6,252 nucleotides of DNA from an uncultured Clostridia bacterium (GTDB lineage Bacteria > Bacillota > Clostridia > Oscillospirales > Ruminococcaceae), in contig CAMNVW010000086.1 of NCBI GenBank assembly GCA_946563605.1, forward strand, positions 1-6,252, read 5' to 3'. How positions within the stretch are numbered: the first letter of the stretch is position 1; every line of letters begins with the position of its first letter. This document shows positions 1 to 4,733 of the stretch, in pieces. Below the pieces are notes generated by a model. That model was not told the DNA's origin. It searched no databases and worked only from the letters and a program-made list of their open reading frames with translations. The position numbers were made by a program, and so were the translations under genes.

Positions 1-873
1 AAAGAGGTTGTGGAATATGCGCGCTCCAAAGAGAAAGAGTACAACAAAAACTTCCGATTCACCATCACTACCAACGGTCTGCTGTTGGACGATGAAAAAA
101 TCGACTACATCAACAAAGAAATGCACAACGTTGTTCTGTCCATCGATGGCAGAAAAGAGGTCAATGACCGGATGCGTTTCCGCGTAGATGGAAGCGGCTG
201 CTACGACCAGATCCTGCCAAAATTCCAGAAGCTGGTGAAAGCGCGCGGCGACGGTCAGTACTATGTTCGCGGAACCTTCACCAAGGAAAACAAGGACTTC
301 TCTGAGGATGTTCTGCATTTTTACGAGCAGGGCTTTGACCAGATTTCGATTGAGCCTGTTGTGACCGACCCGAAGATTTCTTACGCGCTGACCGAAGAGG
401 ACCTGCCAGAAGTATTCGCTGAGTACGAGAAGCTGTCCAAAATCATCATCGAAAAGCGGAAAAACGGCGAATTCTTCAACTTCTTCCACTTCATGATCGA
501 CCTCGACCAGGGTCCGTGTGCAATCAAACGTCTGAGAGGCTGCGGCTGCGGCAACGAATACGTTTCGGTAACACCGGAAGGCGACGTTTACCCATGCCAT
601 CAGTTTGTCGGCAAAAAAGAATGGATCATGGGCAGCGTGCTGGATCAGTCGCTCAACACCGAAATCAAGGATTCCTTTGCAAAGACAACCGTTTACTCCA
701 AGCCGGAGTGCAAAAACTGCTGGGCGAAATTCTATTGCAGCGGCGGATGCAATGCAAACAACCTTGAATATGCAGGCTCTCTGAAGAAACCATATAAAGT
801 TGCCTGCGAGCTGGAGAAAAAACGTCTGGAATGTTCCATCATGATTCAGGCAGCTTTGGCAGACGCTGAATAA
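1..873 (+). CDS. scfB: SCIFF peptide maturase (radical SAM/SPASM), 5'-truncated
   Basis: Known role of the family (ScfB/CteB): a cytosolic radical SAM enzyme that forms Cys-to-alpha-carbon thioether bridges in the small Cys-rich SCIFF precursor peptide, giving a ranthipeptide. The reading frame is open from base 1, so the start lies outside. The family is about 450 residues, so roughly a third is missing, including the CxxxCxxC motif for the SAM cluster. Counting residues from the GTG at position 10, the later part of the radical SAM barrel is visible (TTNG at 20-23, SIDG at 44-47). A SPASM domain follows with the canonical spacing for two auxiliary Fe-S clusters: C180-x10-G191-x4-C196, then C234-x2-C237-x5-C243-x3-C247, then C266. 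Additional cysteines are C170, C178 and C275. The region GPCAIKRLRGCGCGNEY (168-184) is typical of this maturase rather than of sulfatase maturases. The gene ends in TAA with two terminators behind it. The precursor gene scfA is expected just upstream, not seen here. Confidence 0.9.
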   Translation, partial: KEVVEYARSKEKEYNKNFRFTITTNGLLLDDEKIDYINKEMHNVVLSIDGRKEVNDRMRFRVDGSGCYDQILPKFQKLVKARGDGQYYVRGTFTKENKDFSEDVLHFYEQGFDQISIEPVVTDPKISYALTEEDLPEVFAEYEKLSKIIIEKRKNGEFFNFFHFMIDLDQGPCAIKRLRGCGCGNEYVSVTPEGDVYPCHQFVGKKEWIMGSVLDQSLNTEIKDSFAKTTVYSKPECKNCWAKFYCSGGCNANNLEYAGSLKKPYKVACELEKKRLECSIMIQAALADAE

Positions 874-892
874 TAAAAAATAAGACTTCAAT

Positions 893-927
893 AAAAACAC
901 CTGATGGATTACCCATCGGGTGTTTTT
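893..927 (+). terminator. Rho-independent terminator of the SCIFF maturase gene
   Basis: The 15-bp stem pairs 893-907 with 913-927 around a 5-nt loop (908-912). The only imperfection is one T-G wobble. The stem base is an A-run opposite a T-run (923-927), so the U-tract is part of the stem. It starts 20 nt after the maturase stop codon. Confidence 0.9.
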
Positions 928-941
928 GTGTGCATAAAAAT

Positions 942-978
942 AACCGAAGGAACACGGATATGAAATGTTCCTTCGGTT
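942..978. terminator. Second, probably bidirectional, hairpin terminator
   Basis: A perfect 13-bp stem (AACCGAAGGAACA at 942-954 with its complement at 966-978) closes an 11-nt loop. On the plus strand it is followed by GTTTTGTTTT. On the minus strand the stem is followed by a T-rich run (complement of 936-941). It can therefore back up the terminator at 893-927 and also stop leftward transcripts coming from groESL. It is the first terminator-like structure with a T-tract met downstream of groEL, 431 nt past the groEL stop. Confidence 0.85.
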
Positions 979-1007
979 GTTTTGTTTTATGTCGTTTTTT
1001 GCTTCAA

Positions 1008-1053
1008 GCCGCACAACATTAAGCCGATTATATCAGACAGCTCGAAGTACAAC
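1008..1053. repeat. Array unit B1 (degenerate)
   Basis: 46 nt, the outermost and most diverged copy. The ends are GCCGCAC and GTACAAC. Read as RNA from the minus strand, all seven terminal pairs can still form with three G-U wobbles; on the plus strand three would be mismatches. A 7-nt spacer (1054-1060) separates it from H1. Confidence 0.6.
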
Positions 1054-1060
1054 TAGTTGG

Positions 1061-1083
1061 GAGAATGGGTGAAACCCATTCTC
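1061..1083. repeat. Hairpin H1
   Basis: Perfect 10-bp stem GAGAATGGGT / ACCCATTCTC with the 3-nt loop GAA. Sequence identical to H3. There is no U-tract on either side, so it is not a canonical terminator. Confidence 0.85.
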
Positions 1084-1085
1084 AG

Positions 1086-1131
1086 GTCGCACAATACTAA
1101 GCCAATTTCAGCACCAGACTAAAAGTGCGAC
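1086..1131. repeat. Array unit A1
   Basis: 46 nt bounded by GTCGCAC (1086-1092) and its exact reverse complement GTGCGAC (1125-1131). It differs from A3 at 3 and from A2 at 5 of 46 positions. An inner pairing is also possible around the AGCACCAG centre. Confidence 0.85.
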
Positions 1132-1144
1132 TTTCATTCTCAAC

Positions 1145-1190
1145 GTCGCACAACACGAAACCAACTTTTACACTGGGTAAAAACTCGGGA
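1145..1190. repeat. Array unit B2
   Basis: Begins with a perfect GTCGCAC (1145-1151) and keeps the CCAA...TTTTACAC core. Its right end (CTCGGGA) no longer matches the terminal inverted repeat and runs directly into hairpin H2. Confidence 0.7.
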
Positions 1191-1213
1191 GAATGAAACT
1201 TTGTTTCATTCTC
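1189..1213. repeat. Hairpin H2 (compensated variant)
   Basis: Perfect 11-bp stem GAGAATGAAAC / GTTTCATTCTC with a TTT loop. Relative to H1 and H3, the GGGT arm has become AAAC and the opposite arm ACCC has become GTTT. Both sides changed together, so pairing is preserved. Its 3' arm resembles the 13-nt A-to-B linkers. Confidence 0.85.
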
Positions 1214-1215
1214 AG

Positions 1216-1261
1216 GTCGCACAACGCCAAACCAATTTTAGCACCAGACTAAAAGTGCGAC
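1216..1261. repeat. Array unit A2
   Basis: 46 nt with perfect GTCGCAC (1216-1222) and GTGCGAC (1255-1261) ends. On the minus strand it also contains an inner TTTTAG/CTAAAA inverted repeat. It differs from A1 at 5 positions. Confidence 0.85.
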
Positions 1262-1274
1262 TTTCATTCTCAAC

Positions 1275-1320
1275 GTCACGCAACGCTAAGCCAATTTTTA
1301 CACAAAGCTATAAGTGTGAC
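1275..1320. repeat. Array unit B3
   Basis: 46 nt with ends GTCACGC and GTGTGAC. Compared with the consensus ends, G4 has become A on the left and the opposite C has become T on the right, a compensated change. One further pair is a G-T wobble on the plus strand. A 15-nt spacer (1321-1335) separates it from H3. Confidence 0.75.
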
Positions 1321-1335
1321 TGCTTCATGGGTTGG

Positions 1336-1358
1336 GAGAATGGGTGAAACCCATTCTC
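1336..1358. repeat. Hairpin H3
   Basis: Same 10-bp stem and GAA loop as H1. The adjacent ATGGGTT at 1327-1333 can pair instead with AACCCAT at 1348-1354, so two mutually exclusive folds exist here. Confidence 0.85.
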
Positions 1359-1361
1359 AGG

Positions 1362-1407
1362 GTCGCACAATACTAAGCCAATTTCAGCACCAAGCTAGAA
1401 GTGCGAC
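1362..1407. repeat. Array unit A3, abutting groEL
   Basis: 46 nt with perfect GTCGCAC (1362-1368) and GTGCGAC (1401-1407) ends. Only 2 nt separate it from the groEL stop codon (complement of 1410-1412). A groEL transcript would therefore enter this element immediately after translation ends. Confidence 0.85.
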
Positions 1408-1409
1408 TA

Positions 1410-3041
1410 TTACATCATCCCGCCCATGCCTGGGTTTGCAGCGCCTGCCATTTGATCGTTTTCTTCTTTGCTGTCAGCAACCAGAGATTCTGTGGTGAGA
1501 ACCATAGAAGCAACAGAAGCTGCATTCTGCAAAGCGGAACGGGTAACCTTTGTTGGGTCAACGATGCCGGCAGGAATCATGTCAACATAGGTCTCGGTGT
1601 AAGCATCGTAGCCGTAGCCTACTTTGCCGGAGGTCAGCAGGGTGTTTACGATAACGGAACCGTCAACACCAGCGTTGATAGCGATTTGACGAACTGGCTC
1701 CTCCAGCGCTTTCATAACGATCTTAGCGCCAGTTCTTTCGTCGCCGTCGCAGGAATCTACCAGCTCGCGAACTGCTGGGATTGCGTTGATAAGAGCAGTA
1801 CCGCCGCCTGCAACGATGCCTTCTGCGATAGCAGCCTTTGTAGCGGACAGAGCGTCCTCACTGCGCATTTTCTTTTCTTTCATTTCAATTTCGGTAGCAG
1901 CGCCGACTTTGATAACAGCTACGCCGCCAGCCAGTTTAGCAAGTCTTTCCTGCAGCTTTTCAGCGTCAAACTCGGAGGTGGTGTTTGCAAGCTGTGCTCT
2001 GATCTGAGCAACACGCTCTGCAATCGCATCTTTGCTGCCAGCACCGCCGACGATGATGGTGTTTTCTTTCTGTACTTTGATCTGAGAAGCACGGCCGAGC
2101 TGTTCGATGGTGGTGTCTTTCAGCTCCAGACCGAGGTCGGAGGAGATCACTTCACCGCCGGTCAGGATTGCGATGTCGCGCAGCATTTCTTTTCTTCTGT
2201 CGCCAAAGCCAGGAGCTTTTACGCCAACGCAGGTGAAGGTACCGCGCAGTTTGTTGAGCAGCAGAGTGGTGAGTGCTTCGCCTTCGATGTCCTCAGCGAT
2301 GATGAGCAGTTTCTTGCCGGACTGAACAATCTGTTCGAGCAGCGGCAGGATTTCCTGAATGTTGGAGATCTTCTTGTCAGTGATGAGCAGCAGAGCATCA
2401 TCCAGAACAGCTTCCATCTTGTCGGTATCGGTTACCATGTATGGGGAGATGTAGCCGCGGTCAAACTGCATACCTTCTACCACTTCGGTGTAGGTTTCAG
2501 CAGTTTTGGATTCTTCCAGAGTGATAACGCCGTCAGCAGAAACTTTTTCCATTGCCTCTGCAATCAGGTTTCCGATCACTTCATCGCCGCAGGAAACGGT
2601 AGCAACTCTTGCGATGTCAGCGGAACCGTTCACCTTCTGGGAGTTGGAGATAACAGCTGCAACAGCAGTGTCAACAGCTCTCTGGATACCTTTTTTCAGA
2701 ACCATTGGATTTGCGCCTGCGGTAACGTTCTTCATGCCTTCGCGTACCAGAGCCTGAGCAAGCAGGGTAGCGGTTGTAGTACCGTCGCCGGCAGCATCGT
2801 TTGTTTTGGTAGCAACTTCTTTTACAAGCTGCGCGCCCATGTTTTCAAAAGGATCTTCCAGCTCGATCTCCTTTGCGATGGTAACACCGTCGTTGGTGAT
2901 CAGCGGAGAACCGAATTTTTTATCGAGAACAACGTTGCGTCCTTTTGGACCGAGGGTGATTTTAACGGTATTAGCCAGCTGGTCAATACCTTTCTGCAAA
3001 GATTTTCTTGCCTCTTCGCCGTAAGCAATTACTTTAGACAT
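1410..3041 (-). CDS. groEL: Chaperonin GroEL (Hsp60)
   Basis: ATP-driven cytosolic chaperonin that encloses unfolded proteins in a double seven-subunit ring capped by GroES. The length, 543 residues, is normal for the family. The equatorial domain holds the nucleotide loops ITLGPKGRNVVLD (28-40), TNDGVTIAKE (49-58, with the D51 equivalent of E. coli D52) and GDGTTTAT (85-92, D86 equivalent of D87). The aspartate equivalent to D398 is D396, in RSEDALSATKAA. The apical domain spans roughly 190-375, and the C-terminus ends in the usual GGM-type tail (GMGGMM). The stretch AAIAEGIVAGGG (403-414) has Ala where most GroELs have Glu/Asp/Gln. The ATG start is supported by GGAGG (complement of 3051-3055), 9 nt upstream. 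It lies 52 nt downstream of groES in one operon, with no terminator between them. The repeat array begins 2 nt after its stop codon. Confidence 0.98.
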   Translation of the reverse strand: MSKVIAYGEEARKSLQKGIDQLANTVKITLGPKGRNVVLDKKFGSPLITNDGVTIAKEIELEDPFENMGAQLVKEVATKTNDAAGDGTTTATLLAQALVREGMKNVTAGANPMVLKKGIQRAVDTAVAAVISNSQKVNGSADIARVATVSCGDEVIGNLIAEAMEKVSADGVITLEESKTAETYTEVVEGMQFDRGYISPYMVTDTDKMEAVLDDALLLITDKKISNIQEILPLLEQIVQSGKKLLIIAEDIEGEALTTLLLNKLRGTFTCVGVKAPGFGDRRKEMLRDIAILTGGEVISSDLGLELKDTTIEQLGRASQIKVQKENTIIVGGAGSKDAIAERVAQIRAQLANTTSEFDAEKLQERLAKLAGGVAVIKVGAATEIEMKEKKMRSEDALSATKAAIAEGIVAGGGTALINAIPAVRELVDSCDGDERTGAKIVMKALEEPVRQIAINAGVDGSVIVNTLLTSGKVGYGYDAYTETYVDMIPAGIVDPTKVTRSALQNAASVASMVLTTESLVADSKEENDQMAGAANPGMGGMM

Positions 3042-3093
3042 GATACATAACCTCCAATATAATAATGAAACGATTCAACAAATAGAAAAAATC

Positions 3094-3378
3094 TTATTCG
3101 ATGATTGCGAGCAGGTCGGACTGGCGCAGGATGGTGTATTCTTCGCCGTCTACTTTGACCTGTGTGCCTGCGAATTTGCTCAGCAGAGCTTTCTGACCAA
3201 CTTCAACGACCATCTTTACTTCCTGACCGTCAACGATGCCGCCAGGACCGATCGCAACGATCTGTGCAACCTGTGGTTTTTCCTGTGCAGCAGCGGCAAG
3301 AATGATACCGCTCTTGGTGGTTTCTTCAGCCTCTACCATTTTTACTACAACTTTGTCAAATAATGGTTTGATGTTCAT
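3094..3378 (-). CDS. groES: Co-chaperonin GroES (Hsp10)
   Basis: 94-residue lid of the GroEL folding chamber, forming a seven-membered dome that binds the apical domains. The N-terminus IKPLFDKVVVK (3-13) is the family signature. The mobile loop is about residues 16-32 and carries the GroEL-contacting hydrophobic triplet as I25-I26-L27 (I-V-L in E. coli). GPGG (44-47) and the C-terminal strand AGTQVKVDGEEYTILRQSDL (70-89) complete the fold. An in-frame ATG 14 codons upstream is possible, but it would add an unrelated hydrophobic leader, while the chosen ATG has GGAGG 9 nt before it and gives the standard length. It is the first gene of the operon, under the promoter at 3473-3500 and the CIRCE at 3442-3468. 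Confidence 0.97.
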   Translation of the reverse strand: MNIKPLFDKVVVKMVEAEETTKSGIILAAAAQEKPQVAQIVAIGPGGIVDGQEVKMVVEVGQKALLSKFAGTQVKVDGEEYTILRQSDLLAIIE

Positions 3379-3387
3379 GACTGTATT

Positions 3388-3392
3388 CCTCC
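3388..3392 (-). promoter_or_regulatory. groES ribosome binding site
   Basis: GGAGG on the minus strand, 9 nt before the ATG at 3378. It fixes the start at the MNIKPLFDK methionine rather than at the longer in-frame ATG at 3420. Confidence 0.85.
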
Positions 3393-3441
3393 ATATAAAT
3401 AAAGTAAAAATAATAAACAAATTTGCTTTGCAGCCGAATAG

Positions 3442-3468
3442 CTGGCACTCAATTCATCTAAGTGCTAA
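3442..3468 (-). promoter_or_regulatory. CIRCE operator (HrcA binding site)
   Basis: On the minus strand: TTAGCACTT, 9 nt, GAGTGCCAG. The established CIRCE consensus is TTAGCACTC-N9-GAGTGCTAA. One half differs at one position and the other at two, and the spacing is exact. It lies at the expected transcription start of groES, where HrcA binding would block initiation, with relief on heat shock. hrcA itself is not in the window. Confidence 0.9.
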
Positions 3469-3472
3469 TTGT

Positions 3473-3500
3473 ATTGTACCGCATTTCCAGAAAAAATCAA
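3473..3500 (-). promoter_or_regulatory. groESL promoter (sigma-A type)
   Basis: Minus strand: -35 TTGATT (complement of 3495-3500), a 16-nt spacer, then -10 TACAAT (complement of 3473-3478). The predicted start near 3466 falls inside the CIRCE, the usual arrangement for this operon. Confidence 0.75.
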
Positions 3501-3671
3501 GGGTCTGTGCATGAAATTCATAAACAAATACAATTTTTAACATTTTGTTCAAACTCTGGAATTTTCCACTGTTTTTGGCAGGATAAAAAAGAAAAAAGCG
3601 ATGCAAAAGATGCAGGGCGCGAAGTTTACAAAAAATTATAATACATCCGCAGCAAATCGGGTAAAATTGTA

Positions 3672-3692
3672 GGCAAATTGATAGAATTTGCC
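3672..3692. promoter_or_regulatory. Perfect inverted repeat, candidate operator
   Basis: GGCAAATT (3672-3679), 5-nt spacer, AATTTGCC (3685-3692): an exact 8-bp dyad. It overlaps the candidate -35 box at 3678-3683. There is no T-run, so it is not a terminator. Which protein might bind it is unknown. Confidence 0.45.
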
Positions 3693-3705
3693 AGTGGATT
3701 ATGGT
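3678..3705 (+). promoter_or_regulatory. Weak promoter candidate for the DUF218 gene
   Basis: TTGATA (3678-3683) matches 5 of 6 bases of the -35 consensus. With a 16-nt spacer the -10 would be TATGGT (3700-3705), a poor box. It is the best candidate upstream of 3797. Confidence 0.35.
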
Positions 3706-3783
3706 AAGATAAAAAGACGTATAGATAGTATGTAAAGGAACGGGGAAAATATGCTTGCGTTGGCAGGAAACGGAAAACAGGAA

Positions 3784-3790
3784 GGGGAGG
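3784..3790 (+). promoter_or_regulatory. Ribosome binding site of the DUF218 gene
   Basis: GGGGAGG, 6 nt before the ATG at 3797. It decides the start against the in-frame TTG at 3755, which lies upstream of this site. Confidence 0.85.
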
Positions 3791-3796
3791 AGCATA

Positions 3797-4537
3797 ATGG
3801 AAAAAAGAAAATTTGACACCATGCAGAAATTGTTTTTGATTCTGGCAGTTTTGTTTGTATGGATGGGCATTATGGGCGGCATATTTACCAATGTCGGTTC
3901 TGTGCTGCTGTGCGGTTTTGCGGCTGTGCTTGCAGGAATCGTTTTTTTGCAGAGAAAAACAGGGAGGAAACACAAAATGCTGATTGGGTTTGTCATCGTT
4001 GTGCTGGCTGTGCTGGCAACGCACGCGGTCGTGTGGAATTATTTTGCCTTCTGCCGTCCGCCGGTGCAGAATGAGGACGCCACGGTGATCGTGCTGGGCT
4101 GTAAGGTGAATGGGGAGGAGCCGTCGCTGATGCTGAAAAGAAGGCTGCTCAAGGCAAAGGAATATTTGGAGCAAAATCCGCAGGCAAACTGTGTGGTGTC
4201 CGGCGGAATGGGGGAAAATGAAAGCCATACCGAAGCCCATGTCATGAAGAAATTTTTGGTGGAAAGCGGGATTTCAGAACAGCGCGTCTATGAGGAAAAC
4301 CGCTCCACCAATACCGATACCAATATCCGCTATTCCTTGCAGGTGATACAGCAGCAGGAGCTGGGGGAAAATCTCATTATCTGCACAGACGGCTTTCATC
4401 AGCTGCGCGCGTGGATGTATGTGCGCAGAAACGGCAGGGACGCCGCCGCAATTTCCGGAAAAACGCCGTTTTGGGTGATTCCCTCCTACGCAGTCCGGGA
4501 GATGGGCGGTATCCTCAAAATGCTGCTGCTCGGCTAA
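3797..4537 (+). CDS. Membrane-anchored DUF218 (YdcF/SanA/ElyC-like) protein
   Basis: 246 residues. The N-terminal third has three hydrophobic segments, at about 11-29, 34-51 and 61-80. A soluble DUF218 domain follows, from about 95 to 235. Conserved family motifs are visible in order: a hydrophobic strand ending in VLG (99-101); R115-R116; SGGMGEN (135-141); E146; the ENRSTNTDTN stretch (167-176); and a strand ending in TDGFHQLRA (197-205), with H201 and R204. Known family members affect cell-envelope integrity or vancomycin tolerance (SanA) and lipid-carrier-linked envelope synthesis (ElyC); the biochemical activity of most is unsettled. An envelope role is inferred only. ATG 3797 was chosen for its strong ribosome binding site. 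It is probably transcribed alone, since thyX has its own promoter 91 nt past the stop, although no terminator separates them. Confidence 0.85.
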   Translation: MEKRKFDTMQKLFLILAVLFVWMGIMGGIFTNVGSVLLCGFAAVLAGIVFLQRKTGRKHKMLIGFVIVVLAVLATHAVVWNYFAFCRPPVQNEDATVIVLGCKVNGEEPSLMLKRRLLKAKEYLEQNPQANCVVSGGMGENESHTEAHVMKKFLVESGISEQRVYEENRSTNTDTNIRYSLQVIQQQELGENLIICTDGFHQLRAWMYVRRNGRDAAAISGKTPFWVIPSYAVREMGGILKMLLLG

Positions 4538-4628
4538 AGAAACGGCGCGATTTGCGGATAAAAATGGATGAGGTTCGTCAAAAGCCACAAATTCAAAGAG
4601 AAAGTATCAATATTTTCTTGGATTCCAC

Positions 4629-4658
4629 TTGTTCAAACACTTGTCAATTTGGTATAAT
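4629..4658 (+). promoter_or_regulatory. Promoter of thyX-tmk (extended -10)
   Basis: The -10 TATAAT (4653-4658) is a perfect match and is preceded by TGG, the extended -10 TGn motif. The -35 candidate TTGTTC (4629-4634) lies at an 18-nt spacing and is weak, which the extended -10 can compensate. Initiation near 4665 would give a leader of about 70 nt before thyX. Confidence 0.8.
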
Positions 4659-4718
4659 GGAAAACAATAGATTGATAAAGCAGGGGCAGTCTGCCTCTGA
4701 ATGGATTTTTTTAAAGAT

Positions 4719-4723
4719 GGAGG
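4719..4723 (+). promoter_or_regulatory. Ribosome binding site of thyX
   Basis: GGAGG, 10 nt before the ATG at 4734. It rules out the in-frame ATG at 4701, which is upstream of this site and would add 11 residues not typical of ThyX. Confidence 0.8.
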
Positions 4724-4733
4724 TCGTACCAAC

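Larger units (their letters stand above)
1008..1407. repeat. Composite intergenic repeat array, (B-H-A) x 3
   Basis: Most of the 536-nt gap between the maturase and groEL is this array, and no credible gene lies in it. It consists of six units of about 46 nt sharing the core CAAyrCTAAGCCAATTT, plus three short perfect hairpins. The order is B1 (1008-1053), H1 (1061-1083), A1 (1086-1131), an identical 13-nt linker TTTCATTCTCAAC (1132-1144), B2 (1145-1190), H2 (1189-1213), A2 (1216-1261), the same linker (1262-1274), B3 (1275-1320), H3 (1336-1358), A3 (1362-1407). Unit ends are inverted repeats, GTCGCAC and GTGCGAC. The composite period is 130 to 146 nt. The array stops 2 nt before the groEL stop codon. 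The design resembles REP/BIME-type or MITE-derived intergenic elements. No family name is assigned, and whether copies occur elsewhere in the genome cannot be seen here. Confidence 0.88.
3501..3796. other. AT-rich divergent intergenic region
   Basis: Between the groESL promoter (leftward) and the DUF218 gene (rightward) lie about 296 AT-rich bases. The only structures recognised are the inverted repeat at 3672-3692, the weak promoter candidate at 3678-3705 and the ribosome binding site at 3784-3790. No credible gene, RNA gene or terminator is visible in about the first 170 bases. Confidence 0.6.

Noticed and set aside
1008..1407. CRISPR array
   Set aside because: The units are not identical direct repeats with unique spacers. 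Linkers are identical or hairpins, and no cas gene is present.
1316..1498. 60-codon frame running through the repeats into groEL
   Set aside because: Its first half is repeat sequence (H3 and A3) and the rest is antisense groEL. No ribosome binding site or family similarity.
1401..3050. 549-codon open frame antisense to groEL
   Set aside because: It mirrors groEL codon for codon on the opposite strand, a known effect of strong codon bias in highly expressed genes. Its translation is Cys/Phe/Ser rich with no recognisable domain and no ribosome binding site.
3635..3644. TATAAT-like box in the groES-DUF218 gap, either strand
   Set aside because: No acceptable -35 hexamer lies 16 to 18 nt upstream on either strand; the match is expected in AT-rich DNA.
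3751..3816. 21-codon frame (MLALAGNGKQ...) just before the DUF218 start
   Set aside because: A purine-rich stretch precedes it, but it overlaps the real gene's ribosome binding site and start, has no family resemblance and shows no attenuator structure.
3454..4240. Minus-strand frames of 180 and 204 codons upstream of and across the DUF218 gene
   Set aside because: They cover the groESL promoter, CIRCE and the antisense of the DUF218 gene, with composition typical of out-of-frame translation.
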